NCBI RefSeq assembly: GCF_963924675.1
Contig: NC_089236.1
Span: 49,632,500 to 49,696,499 of the forward strand
Length of the DNA: 64,000 nt
Reading direction: 5' to 3'
From: Phocoena phocoena
Lineage: Eukaryota > Chordata > Mammalia > Artiodactyla > Phocoenidae
The number at the start of each line of letters is the position of its first letter. The first letter of the stretch is position 1. A program made the position numbers and the translations under genes. A model generated the notes under the pieces. It ran no database searches. It saw only the letters and a program-made list of their open reading frames with translations, and was not told where the DNA came from. Below, one piece after another: positions 1 to 11,380 of the stretch.

Positions 1-712
1 TGGTAAGAAGTCTGTCAAAGCTAGAGAGAATTATTCTTAATATGCAGTTCTCTTCTAGGGACAGAATTTGATGTTAGATCTATGGTGATGATGTTGTTTT
101 GTGGGAAGGGATCTTTATCTTATACATCACGTTTAAAGTACAGTTAAATTAGAATGAGCAAGTTGAGGAAATGTAAATGTAAAAGGTCCCCTTTTCAGTA
201 ATGGTAAGTAGGAAATGACAGTGTATAGACACCAGTACAGGTTTTGCACATTTTAAAGTATTATAATGAGCATTTAATTGCCAAAATATGTAAAACCTCG
301 ATGTTTATTATTACGGTTATAATTTAACTGAAATCTTAGAGTGTTTCTCAGACTTATCTACTTCTATAGCTATTCATCATTTTACGGTTCATCAGCCTTT
401 CACAGTCATAGGAAGAGGTATTTATCCCTGTGATCAAGGTCACCGCGCCCAACCCCCGCCTTAGGATCTCTTCCATGACCTTTGCTCCTGGACTGATTCC
501 CTCTCTTTCTACACTCTTTCTGCCTATAATGGCTTCTTCCGCGCAGCCTGTAAAACATGATTAAATCTCCTTCTGGTCCTAATACTAGGAACAAAAACCT
601 TCCTTCACTTTGCATCTCTGTTTAGCTACTATTCAATTATTCCTGTGTTTTCAACCATTTCCTAGTCAAATTCAAAGGACGATTTTCAGTTTTTATTATA
701 CCTATGATGCTA
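1..712. other. No recognisable gene or repeat
   Basis: AT-rich sequence with only short, unconvincing open frames. I see no splice-flanked coding segment, tRNA fold or repeat family that I can name. It ends at the TA dinucleotide that flanks the DNA transposon. Confidence 0.5.
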
Positions 713-1215
713 CAGACTGTCCCTGACTTACGATGACTTGGCTTATGATTTTTCGACTTTATAATGACGTGAAAGCAATACACGTTCAGTAGAAACTGTA
801 CCACAGACTTTGAGTTTTGATCTCCCGGGCTAGCGATCTGCAGTCGGATACTCTCTTGTGATGCTGGGCAGGGCAGAGAGCTGCAGCTCCCAGGCGGCCA
901 CACAATCATGAAGGTAAACAACGGATACACTGACAACAATTCTGTGCCCATGCGGCCATTCCGTTTTTCACTTTCAGTACAGTATTCAATAAATTACATA
1001 AGATATTCAACACTTCATTATAAAGTTGGCTTTGTGTTAAATGATTTTGCCCAACTGGAGGCTAATGTAAGTGTTCTGAACATGTTTAAGGTAGGCTAGG
1101 CTAAGCTGTGATGTTTGGCAGGTTAGGTGTATTAAATGCATTTTTGACTTCCGATATTTTCAACTTACAATGGGTTTATTTTAATGTAACCCCATGGTAA
1201 GTTGAGGAAGATCTG
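713..1215. mobile_element. Tigger-like (Tc1/mariner) non-autonomous DNA transposon
   Basis: A 503-bp element with imperfect terminal inverted repeats: the left end reads CAGACTGTCCCTGACTTACG and the complement of the right end reads CAGATCTTCCTCAACTTACC. TA lies immediately outside both ends (711-712 and 1216-1217), which is the duplicated target of Tc1/mariner elements. The interior is relatively rich in CpG and its TpG/CpA decay products, and encodes no transposase. Assignment to the Tigger group rests on the terminus style and on resemblance to remembered mammalian Tigger MITEs. The exact family name is uncertain. Confidence 0.72.
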
Positions 1216-1340
1216 TATAGTCCTGGCTGAGTGGCCAGTACAGCTTCTACTAAGGAAAGGGAAGCACACATTTTTCAATGGAGAGTTAGCTGTTTGACCA
1301 CAGTATTGTTGCGACTACCTATTTCTTGGAACTCTCTGCT

Positions 1341-1566
1341 TTTTTATTTTTTATTATTATTATTATTATTTTAGCGGTACGCGGGCCTCTCACTGCTGTG
1401 GCCTCTCCCGTTGCGGAGCACAGGCTCCGGATGTGCAGGCTCAGCGGCCATGGCTCACGGGCCCAGCCGCTCCGCGGCATGTGGGATCTTCCCGGACTGG
1501 GGCACGAACCTGTGTCCCCTGCATCGGCAGGCGGACTCTCAACCACTGCGCCACCAGGGAAGCCCC
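1341..1566 (-). mobile_element. Cetacean CHR SINE, copy 1
   Basis: tRNA-derived SINE on the minus strand. The complement of the right end begins with the tRNA-like head GGGCTTCCCTGGTGGCGCAG, and the left end carries the A-rich tail. It is flanked by a perfect 9-bp TSD, CTCTCTGCT, at 1332-1340 and 1567-1575. The tail is unusual: instead of plain poly(A) it is a (TAA)n microsatellite (seen as TTA on the plus strand, about 1350-1373). Apparent open frames on both strands here are SINE sequence, not genes. Confidence 0.95.
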
Positions 1567-1779
1567 CTCTCTGCTGTTTTGGATAGTTTTACAGGAATTT
1601 TTCCTGCCTTTCCTTCCACCTCTCTGACAATTTTTCTTGGTTTCCACTATGGAATCCTCTTTTTATTCTCTCCTCTCACTCTTCACTGTGTGCCAAAGCT
1701 CTCCACTATTTCCACTCTCCACTGCCCTCTCCACGTGAACTCAGATGTTCAACTAAAATCCATATACTGAAAGTTTAAC

Positions 1780-2810
1780 AATATGTATCTCTGGCCAACC
1801 TCTCCTTAGAACATCAAACTGCATATTAAATAACTTCTGGACACTGGAAGACCAACAGTCTCCTTGAATTTGCTACATCTGAGACTAAACTTTTATTTTT
1901 CCCTCACTCAAACCCTCAAACAGAATCCTGCTTCTCCATTAGCCAGTTCATAATGTTGCCACATACCTAGTCAACCAATAGAGACACCTGGGAGTCATCT
2001 TAAACTACTTCCTATTTCTCACCATTCTCTCCCTTCCTGCTTTCCTCCTCCACTCCTTTAAAAGTTAACCCCTAACTGTTAATGACATACCAACTGTATT
2101 TTGATTCTGTCACCTCTTCTCTAATCCTGCTATTGCTACCTAGTAATAAAGCCCAGGAATACTGTAATTGAATCCTAACTACATTCCAGCCTCCAAGTTT
2201 GCCCTTCTCAATACTGCTACCAGCCATACTGCTACCAGCATGGTATATCTAAAATGAATATTAACTAAACCCGCTACTCCACTAAAATCTATCAGTCGTT
2301 CTCCATAATCTATCAGATAACATTGATTTCTCTGATGTATTATACAAAGTCGGCAATTGGCTGGATCCTACTTTTCTTTTTCTGTCCACTGAGGCTCCCA
2401 TCTGAAGTCCAAAAATACTGAATTAGCACCTCAAACAATATACGTTATTTTAATCCTCAGGGGTCTTGTTTATGCCCTTTCTCTCATGTGAAATATTCTC
2501 GATTCCCCCTTCTCCTTCCTCAACAAGTACCCAAGACTTAGTTCAGGTACTACATCCTCCGGAAAGGATTACCCAAGCTTTTTAAAGCAACCTGAGTCCT
2601 TCTGTGCTTCCTTCGCATCCTTAAACATCATTATCATTGCCTTTACCACGGTATATTTCAATTATGTATTTATTTTCCATGTCGACATAGTGTGTTCCTC
2701 AAAGCCATTATCATCCTTATACGCTCAGGGCCCAGCACAGTGGTGCCCACAGGATGGGTACAGCAGATGTTTATCAAACTGAAATTGAACACTACTCCAT
2801 TGTATTTCAA
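1780..2810 (+). mobile_element. L2 LINE, 3' region (ancient)
   Basis: Pyrimidine-rich diverged sequence resembling the L2 3' region. It has segments of the form CTGCTACCAG...ATCTAAAATGA, CTTTCTCTCATGTGAAATATTC, and near the end GGGCCCAGCACAGTGG followed by ACAGCAGATGTTTATC, which matches the typical L2 terminal block. No ORF2 survives. Boundaries are approximate because the copy is old. Confidence 0.62.
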
Positions 2811-3129
2811 TCATTTCACCTCAATTTTTTTTTTTTTTGTATCCAACTTTCTTACAGAAAGAGGAAGGTTAGCCCCTCTCTAATTTCCTGTTTGGTAGGG
2901 ATAGATAGTTTTTTGTTTAACTTACTGTTTATTTTTCAAACTCCATCTAATGTTCTGTCTTTTAAAATGATGTTAAATAAAACTGTGTGTGAATCTGCCT
3001 TCACATCATAAAGAGGATTATAATAATCATTTTATTCATATAATTAAGTTAAGCTTATTGAAACTATGAATGAAATAATGAGTTTGTGAGATATTTTGAA
3101 AGATTGCTATTAAATCCTGAGCTTCCCAC

Positions 3130-3570
3130 TAAAATAGTTGTATTAGTCTGTATTAGAGAAACAGAACCAGAATGTCATTTATCATAAGGAATTGGCCGAC
3201 ACAGTTATGGAGACTGAGAAGTCCCATGATCTGCTGAAGCAGCAAGTTGGAGAGCCAGGTGAGCAGATGGTGTAAGTTTCAGTCCAAGTCTGAGTCTGTC
3301 TTGAAGACAGAAGAAAACTAATATCCCAGCTCAAAGACAGCCTTACAGAGAGAGTGAAGGAATTCTCTTTCACTCCACCTCTTTGCTCTAGTTAGGCCTC
3401 CAAAGGGTTGAGGCTCACCTACATTGGGGAGGGCAATCTGCTTTACTCAGTCTACCAATTCCAATGTTAATCTCATCTAGAAACATCCTCACAGAAACAC
3501 CTAGAATAATATTTGATCAAAATCTGTGTACCTCGTGGCCCAGTCAGGTTGACACATAAGAGTAATCATA
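3130..3570. mobile_element. Ancient interspersed repeat, class not assigned
   Basis: The stretch running from GTATTAGAGAAACAGAACCAG through GGGGAGGGCAATCTGCTTTA to GGCCCAGTCAGGTTGACACA matches a high-copy mammalian repeat that I recognise but cannot name with certainty. An L1M 3' end or a MaLR-related LTR are the candidates. It encodes nothing. Confidence 0.5.
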
Positions 3571-3815
3571 AGGATGGTAGATCATGGACATTGCCCATAT
3601 CATTAATTATTTATCAAAGCCAAGATTTTATTACCTGCATAATTTTAAATCTTATGGATGTATCACTAACCATTATTAAATACTCCTCTTGCTGGATATG
3701 AAATTGCTATGAATTTTTACCAACATAAGTAATAATGTAATGGGTAAATATGCCTTTGGTTACATATCTATCATTTTGTAGAGATATATTGTTGACTTGT
3801 CTGTCTATCCATCTT

Positions 3816-4370
3816 TGTTTTTTTTTTTTTTTTCAGGAAATACTCCCCCCTCTCCCCATCCCAATGTGATGTTGGTGGGGCTATTTAGCCTATCATCCCC
3901 CCTCCCCTAACCAGCACCACCACAATGGTGGATATCAAGGTGGCCGATCAAAGTACCCCCATTAAACCAGATCAAGCTGGCAATCAGAATGATCTGTTCT
4001 CAAGGCTCAGGGATAGTTCCGAGATGGGCACAGGATGATTGGGAGTTCTCCCTGAGACTCTGTTGCTAGAACTATCAGGGGAATAGACTTACTATTGATA
4101 TGTTAGAATTGCTGAACTGTGAGGATGTGATCTAGATTCTTGGTGGCTGTCTCCCTGGCCTTGTAGGTAGAATGTCTCTACAGGATACGGTCAACACACA
4201 GAGGGAGGAACGATTGAGATGCAGAAAAAGACAGACCGCTTCCAAACTTTATTGATCCCTTATTCAGGGGTGCCAATAGCAAATTTATTCCTGAATTCTC
4301 AGGTACTCAGACTACTGTGTCTCCCCCTCATGCATAAACTATTTTGAATTGTAGATCTCTCATTTTCGAC
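3816..4370. other. Possible old repeat after a poly(T) run
   Basis: A poly(T) run is followed by C-rich sequence and then a block ending near CTTTATTGATCCCTTATTCAGG. The texture is that of a degraded LTR or L1M tail, but I cannot assign a family. No coding potential is evident. Confidence 0.3.
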
Positions 4371-4825
4371 CTAAGGGGACAGATTCTTAGAAATGAGATT
4401 ATTTACATATAGGTAAAACTAATTTTATCAGATTACTTTTCAAAAGGATTGCATTAATTCATATTTTTATTAATTCCCTTTTTTATCAGCAGTTGATTAG
4501 AAATAATAATAGAATAAAAATAGAAAAATAACAGAAATAATAGCATTAGCAATAAAAACTAAATTGATTATTACTATGTGCCAGTCATTAAACCTAGGCT
4601 TACATTAGCCAGGAATTTAATTGTACATATTATTTCCTTTCCACCCACACATGTACTTACTGAAATGGACATCAGCAAAATGGGTGCAGAGTCTTAAATG
4701 TATATAGAAATTCAAACAAAGTACAATTTATTGTGTATGCTTTTGCTTTCCTTTAAACTTTTAAAATGAAAACAGCCTGCTTAGCTATTATAAGCTAAAG
4801 AAAATAAAGAGTATAAAACAAACAT

Positions 4826-5482
4826 GAAGCTACTATGTGACCTAGCAATCCCACTCCTGGGCATATATCCAGAGAAAACCATAGTTTGCAAAGATACATG
4901 CACCCCAGTGTTCATAGCAGCACTATTTACAATAGCCAGGACATGACAACAATTTAAATGTGCATTGATGGATGAATGGATAAAGAAGATGTGGGACATA
5001 TAGACAATGGAATATTACTCAGCCATTAAAAAGAACGAAATGATGCCATTTGCAGCAACATGGATGGACCTAGAGACTGTCAACCTCAGTGAAGTAAGTC
5101 AGACAGAGAAAGACAAATATTATATGATATTGCTTATATGTGGAATCTAAAAAAATGGCACAAATGAACTTATTTACAAAACAGATATAGAGTCATGGAT
5201 GTAGAAAACAAATTTATGGTCACCAAGGCAGAAAAGGGGCGGGGGAGGATAAGTTGGGAGATTGGGACTGACATATACATACTACTATATATAAAATAGA
5301 TAACTAATAAGAACCTACTGCATAGCACAGGGAACTCTACTCAGTACTCTGTAATGACCTATATGGGAAAAGAATCTAAAAGAGTGTGGATAGATGTATA
5401 TGTATAACTGATTCACTTTTCTGTACAGCAGAAACTAACACAACATTATAAATCAACTATTCTCCAATATAAAATTAATAAA
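4826..5482 (+). mobile_element. L1 LINE, 5'-truncated 3' end
   Basis: 657 bp of the end of L1 ORF2 plus its 3' UTR. The hallmark ORF2 C-terminal block (CACTATTTACAATAGCCAGG, then GATAAAGAAGATGTGG, then CAATGGAATATTACTCAGCC) is present, and the 3' terminus reads CTCCAATATAAAATTAATAAA. A perfect 11-bp TSD, AAAACAAACAT, lies at 4815-4825 and 5483-5493, so this is a clean target-primed insertion truncated at the 5' side. The translated frame is broken. Confidence 0.93.
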
Positions 5483-5493
5483 AAAACAAACAT

Positions 5494-6295
5494 AACCAAT
5501 GATTTAAGTTAAAGTAATGTTATTTATCATAAATGTGAGTCTCTGTGGCCTTATACTGCAAAGATTATGTCTATTATTCAAACTGGAGCATTTTGAGAAT
5601 GAAAGGGAGAGCTTTTATCAAATATACTGGGACAAGTGGTGTAAACTGGGCCTGTTCTGGGCATAGTAGGACACAGAGTCACTTTAATTCATACACTAGA
5701 TGTCCATTTCTTACTTGAATAAAGAGGTGCTGGTACAGTGGTGGAAAGTTGAAGTTCAACCTACACAATTATTTGTGGGTCCAGGCTCACAGAGACATTT
5801 TTATTTTCAACATGTGGCTTCTAAAGGTACACTGGGTGTTACCATTCAGGAGGATTTATGGACCTTGCCTGGAAATGAGGCGATTGTGTTCGCCCACATT
5901 CCATTGGCAAGAACTCAGCCTTTTGGCCACATCTAAATACAAGGGTGACTTCACATTGTAGTCTAGTTAAGTACCCAGAGGAAAGGAGAAATGGTTCAGC
6001 AACAGCCAGTCAGTATCCTTCCAAAGCTAAAAATAGAATATTTAAAATAATATTTACATCATTATAGAAGTATGTTAAAAATTCTGGACCAAGAGAAATA
6101 AAACTATAGGTTGATATATATTTTGTCTCTTGAACATTCTGGTATCCTTATATTTCTAAACTACTTCGAAAAGAGACTCAATTAAAATATGTTGGATAAA
6201 CTTTATCTCCTATTAGATTCCACCCTTCAAAAATTCCATTATGTATTATTTTTTATCAGAACCTGTGTGCCTAATCCCACTTTATTTAAACAGCC
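5494..6295. other. Unassigned sequence
   Basis: AT-rich, with two overlapping open frames of 70-78 codons at 5700-5961 that show no domain, composition or splice context of a gene. I see nothing else in it. Confidence 0.45.
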
Positions 6296-6530
6296 TTATG
6301 TCATATAAAGAGCATAAGCTTCAGGGTCAGAAAGACCCGAGCCGCAATACTGATTATTATTTATTAGACCCAAGACCCTGAACAAGCTCTTTAACCTTTC
6401 TGAGCCTCAGTTTCCTGTCCTATAAAATGGAGGCAAATATCTCTTTCACAGGGTGGTTGTGAGAATTAATTAAGATGAAGGTTTAACGTGGCAAGTCTAA
6501 AACTGACCCATGATAGATGCTTAATATGTC
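6296..6530 (+). mobile_element. MIR SINE (ancient)
   Basis: The conserved MIR core is visible: CTTTAACCTTTCTGAGCCTC, then AGTTTCCTGTCCTATAAAATGG, then GGTGGTTGTGAGAATTAA. Upstream is a decayed tRNA-like part (AGAGCATAAGCTTCAGGGTC). Orientation is sense. No TSD can be seen, as expected at this age. Confidence 0.85.
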
Positions 6531-7121
6531 AATCTCCTTCTCTTGGAGTGCTTAATGTCTGTTGGATATACTTCACTAATTGCTGTTCCAGACAACTGTT
6601 CACTTACTCTAATTAATAAAGCTCTTCAACTGGAAATAAATAATTTTAAATCCCCGGAGTACAGAAATTATAGTTGCTAAAGTGTTGGCAAAAGTTACTC
6701 TCCTTCAAATAAAGGAAAAAAAGTCTAATTTAATGCAACAAATCTTAGTTCTCCACACATTCCTAATTTTGCATAGATGACACCACACAGTGAGTTCATT
6801 GTTCAAAAGATGTCAGAGATGTGGTGTGAGTGCAGGAAAGCAGTCTGCATGGTGAAGGGTAGCAGAATATGCCCAGAATATGTCACTCTGGCATAAGGAA
6901 TTTAAGGCAATTGTGAAGAAGCAGATTAAAAACAAACAAACAAAACCTCTTTACCCTCCCCCTATTTGCCTAAAAGGAGGACATAAATTTACAAAGGTGT
7001 CCAATCTCTTGTTTATATAGGTACATAAACAGGGATTTGAAAAAGGAATTAAATGAAAATCGAGACCTTGCCAAAAATATGTTCTTACACTTGACTATTA
7101 ATAAGCTCTATTTCACATCAC
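6531..7121. other. Unassigned sequence
   Basis: AT-rich. Contains a short (AAAC)n-like patch near 6932-6946. No gene or named repeat is apparent. Confidence 0.4.
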
Positions 7122-7682
7122 TTTTTTTTAAACATCTTTATTGGAGTATGATTGCTTTACAAAGGTGTGTTAGTTTCTGTTTTATAACATAGTGAATCAG
7201 CTGTACATATACGTATATCCCCACATCTCCTCTCTTGAGCCTCCCTCTGACCCTCCCTATCCCACCCCTCTAGGTGGTCACAAAGCACCGAGCTGATCTC
7301 CCTGTGCTATGCGGCTGCTTCCCACTAGCTATCTATTTTGCATTTGGTAGTATATATAAGTCCATGCCACTCTCTCACTTCATCCCAGCTTACCCTTTCC
7401 CCTCCCCACATCCTCAAGTCCTTTCTCTACGTCTGCGTCTTTATTCCTGTCCTGCCCCAGGTTCTTCAGAACCACTTTTTTTGTTTAGATTCCATATATA
7501 TGTGTTAGTATATGGTATTTGTTCTTCTCTTTCTGGCTTACTTCAGTCTGTACAACAGACTCTAGGTCCATCCACCTAACTATAAATAACTCAATTTCGT
7601 TTCTTTTTATGGCTGAGTAATATTCCATTGTGTATATGTGCCACATCTTCTTTATCCATTCATCTGTCGATGGACACTTAGG
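7122..7682 (-). mobile_element. L1 LINE, 5'-truncated, antisense
   Basis: Begins on the plus strand with the complement of a poly(A) tail and the L1 3' terminus (AACATCTTTATTGGAGTATG). It continues through the 3' UTR (block AGCTGATCTCCCTGTGCTAT) into the ORF2 C-terminal block (GGCTGAGTAATATTCCATTG, ending near GATGGACACTTAGG). It closely resembles the copies at 23631 and 37679. The 101-codon plus-strand frame at 7274-7579 is an antisense shadow of the L1 3' UTR. Confidence 0.92.
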
Positions 7683-9240
7683 ATATATGCATTTTAGATA
7701 AGACTATTACATGAAGTTACTCCATGCTTATTTTCCAGGCTTGCACAAGAGCTGTGATTTTAATGACACTAAAATTATACTCCCTGATGCCTGTATACCT
7801 TATATACCTAGGGTGGACCATGGTTATTATCAACTCTGTGTTCCTTTGTGGTAAGAGAAAAGGCTAAACCAATTGATTAATCTAGTGGTTCTATATTAAT
7901 ATTTTTGGAAGGAACATCTGTAAAAGAAATTGTGGTGGCGTGCCATGTGACTACAGGATATCTAACACATTTTTAGTTCTCCTTAGATTAAAAATGATGC
8001 TTAAACTATAGCAAAGTCATGACAGACTGACCAAAGCTTAACAGCAACCTTTCATTTTTTTGCATCAAGCATTTGCTGAATATAGATCTAGGAATTTAAA
8101 TATGGCCTTCTCTGGAGATGAGCATTTCTCAGGAACAGACTAAGAAATTTGCCTGTAGGCCTTCAAAGAGTTCACTTGAAGGTCTCCTTTCACTAGAACA
8201 GATGACTTGGCAGGAGAGATGGGCTGTAGAAAATTTGCCTTTTCCAATTTCATGCTTTCCTTTCCTCAGTCTTCATAGCTAATATAGATCTAATTTCTTC
8301 TCCCTTCTCATGTCATTTTTCATAACTTGACACAGGGCATCTCCCATATTTCTTCTCATAACAAGGGCAGAGCTAGGCAGATCAAGGCAGAAAAAGCCTT
8401 AGCCAAATACTTACGCCAGTTTTTCAGATTTACTGTTTGCATGGAACACTCAAAGTGGTCATAGGAAAAATCATTTTTGCTCCTTACTTAAATTATTTTA
8501 ATTTGGTCTAATAAACCAAGAGTCAAATGTTATCAAACCTGTTCTATGGTTCATAATTTTCTAAAACAAAATTGAAATTTATGCCAGAAGAAAATACTAG
8601 ATGGCATTCCAATGTTTTCAATATGGAAGATAAAAATAACCTTTTATTCTTATCAAGCAAAATATTCCTTTTGAGAGGAACCATGTGATGCAGGCAGATT
8701 TCACAGCCAGATGGGTGGCCTTGTGCAGACAAACAGTGGAGCATCTGACTAAATTCTGTACTTTGGTTTTAGGTAGGCACAATAACAAATATAAAAGATT
8801 GCTAATTCTGAGATGGATTCTTCATCTTTTCCAGATTCACATGGTCAACCCACTTAGGAAATTAAGGGACTATATTTTAAAATGACAATAAACAAAATAT
8901 GATATGCTCAAATAGTAGACTTGTAAATAAAAGATTGAAAGTTCATGTTTTCAAATATCTGCATGAGTTTGTGCTGTGATATATGAGACTCAAAATTATT
9001 GAAGGCTCAATGGTACCCAAATTTGATATTTACAATAAATGAGATCTTTGCAATTTTATTGATGTAATCTATATACATGGTTGGTATTCAGTTAACTAAT
9101 TGTAAGAGTGCCTTAAAATTTTCTCCAGGTAGTCTAGAATCCAGAAGTTTTTTTTTTACATTTTTGATTTGAGTGCTAATATTCTTAACATCTGAGTAAA
9201 ATCAACACTAGTATTTACATTCATTCCGGTAAATTTTTAT
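7683..9240. other. Unassigned sequence
   Basis: About 1.5 kb with no repeat I can name and no plausible exon. The longest frames (66 codons at 8544-8744 and 8685-8885, opposite strands) look like chance. It may be unique sequence. Confidence 0.45.
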
Positions 9241-9241
9241 A

Positions 9242-9259
9242 AGTGTGTGTGTGCATGTG

Positions 9260-9299
<40 letters not shown>
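9242..9299. repeat. (TG)n microsatellite
   Basis: About 58 bp of TG dinucleotides with a few interruptions near the 5' side (GCATG, GCG) and a longer uninterrupted run at the 3' side. The poly-His/Thr open frame on the minus strand is a product of this repeat. Confidence 0.97.
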
Positions 9300-9301
<2 letters not shown>

Positions 9302-10274
9302 AAACATTGACCAAGGGTACCAGCTGATAAAGATGGCTAACAGCCTCCTTCCCTTTGAGAAATCGTAGGTTGTAGGAGTTTTAGAACAATCGATTTTAGA
9401 CATTCCATCATTTCTATTGTCCTAGAGAGAAGGTGAAGGCTTATCATCTCTTGAGTTGATTACCAAAGAGATTTTCTGATATTTCTCTTTAACCAAAGTG
9501 TTCTCATTCTCTTTCTTTGCAGGCCCCTAGGCTCTTGTTTTCTGAGATAAATAACTCTCTTTCCTCCCAAAGCAAAATGAAAGGGGCAATTATACACTTG
9601 GTGATTCTTAATTGTCCCAATTAACTAAGTCAGTTTCTAGAGTCTGAGCTGAAAATGAAGCTTAGAATGTGCCTTCAATAAATGGAAGTTGTTAAGTCAA
9701 CTTGAGCCTATTTTTCCCCAGGAAAAGCCAGCTATTTGAATATTGAATTGCAGTCACTCTACTGGTGCCCTCAATTTAGGTTAGAAGGAAAGTAGTGGGC
9801 TCTCACCCTATATACCCTTAGTTAAATTAAGGGGAACAATAACAACAATCCAACACTGAGTATCTCTTAAACAGATTTCATTCTAAGCAATAAGTTTCCA
9901 TTTCTTTAACATATGTTCCCTTTACATCAGATTAACATTTAATTTTTTTCTTGTATTCATGCCAGACAGTGAGCAACAATATATCAAATAAGTTTTACTA
10001 AGTACTGGCATAGAAAGCACTGCTGGCCCAATAGAGACCTTAAAACCTGGGCTATATAACTTGCATGTGCTCTTACCCTACAAACGGAAATATTGGAAAG
10101 ATTCATTCATTAGTGATTCTGATAATTAGAGGAATTTACGTTAAAAAATGTTTTAGAAACATTTAAAGGTTATCACTAGGTAATTAAAGTAAAACACATT
10201 TGTTTCAAATCATTGGACCAGAAGAAAGCAAATACAATATTCAATAATCTAAATCAAAAAAAGAGTTACATCAT
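9300..10274. other. Unassigned sequence
   Basis: No recognisable gene or repeat. Ordinary AT-rich sequence up to the start of the L1M 5' region. Confidence 0.4.
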
Positions 10275-11380
10275 CAAAATGGTGACGTAAGTCATTCCTG
10301 ACTTTAATCCCCGTCACAAGAAAACAAACTAGCAACTGCCTGTAGATGAGACACCATTGGGAAGATCCCAGAACATGGAGGTGAGGCTGAAGCATACCTC
10401 TGGACCACAGAGCCCAAGAAGGACCTCATTAGAAGGGTAAGAGAATGGCTACACTCTAACCACATTGCACCTCTTCCAGGTTGGCACAGTGACACACTGA
10501 GAGGGCTCCTCAGGGCCTGTGGCTTTTCCAGTGTGGAAAAAGAGAGCTCAAGGTTGACATCCAGCTCCTCCAGTTTAGTGGGATTCTACCAGGAAACCAA
10601 CTTGGGTCTTACCTCACAGGACCACCTAGCAGAGAGCCCAGACGGCGGCTTTGCCCATCTGCAGACCTGAGCTGGTGGCACTGTCTGGCCAGGGAGCTTG
10701 GTAGGCAGAGCTGCCTGATTTGAGTCCCCAGCTGAGACTTACTGGCCTTGGAGGCTGTTCTACTGCTCTGCCAGGGCAGGGGAAAATATTTGAAGCCACA
10801 TCTGCTGCTGAACATAGCTTCCAGCCCCATGTGAACAGGAAGCCTAAATAGAGCATCTGAGAAGCTGTGTAGCCTATCCTGTAGCACCACTTACATCTGA
10901 GCAGAGAACCCAGCCAATGGCTCTGTCCATTTGCAGATCAAAGCCAATGGCCTTGTCAAGCATTGGAACTTGGTGGAAAGATCTGGCTGACTCATGTCCC
11001 CAGACACAAGCCATGTTGGCCTTGGAGCCTATTCTACCACCCTTCCCAAGCAGGGAAGCAGGTCTGTGGCCATGCCTACTGCTGAATATGGTCCTCACTC
11101 CTGCCTGACCATGAAGTTTAATCAGAGCACTTGGGAAGCTGTGGGGCCCACCCTACATCCCTGCTTGCAGTGGCACCTGAGCAGAGAGTCCAGCCATCAG
11201 CTCTGCGCATTAACAGAGCCAAGCTGGTAGCCCTGTCTGGCCAGAGAGCTCAGTGGACAGTACTTCCTGATTCAGCCAACAAGCCACACTAGCCGTGTAG
11301 CCTGTTCCACAGCCCTGCCAGAGCCAGAAAGCAAAATTGAAGGCTGCCTACAGCTCAGTATAGCCTAGAAAATGGGACCT
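10275..11380 (+). mobile_element. L1M 5' UTR with three diverged tandem modules
   Basis: Starts with an L1M-type 5' end (AAAATGGTGACGTAAGTCAT). Three related modules follow at about 10621-10885, 10886-11167 and 11168-11376. Each contains a version of GAGCAGAGA(G/A)(C/T)CCAGCC, then TGTCTGGCCAG, then GCCTTGGAG/GCCGTGTAG CCTGTTC, and a CTGCTGAA block. This is the GC-richer tandem promoter-like architecture known from old L1M elements. Open frames here (for example 93 codons on the minus strand) carry no recognisable protein. The GC content stands out from the AT-rich surroundings. Confidence 0.7.

Noticed and set aside
1319..1770. Overlapping open frames on both strands, repeated at eight other loci with near-identical peptides (for example VESPPADAGDTGSCPGPG)
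   Set aside because: They are translations of the CHR SINE in different frames. The repetition reflects the SINE family, not a protein family.
9221..9403. Minus-strand frame rich in His-Thr repeats
   Set aside because: Product of the (TG)n microsatellite.
10609..11230. Several 60-93-codon frames in GC-richer sequence, possible CpG-island-like exon
   Set aside because: The region is the tandem-module L1M 5' UTR. The frames differ between modules and show no common protein.
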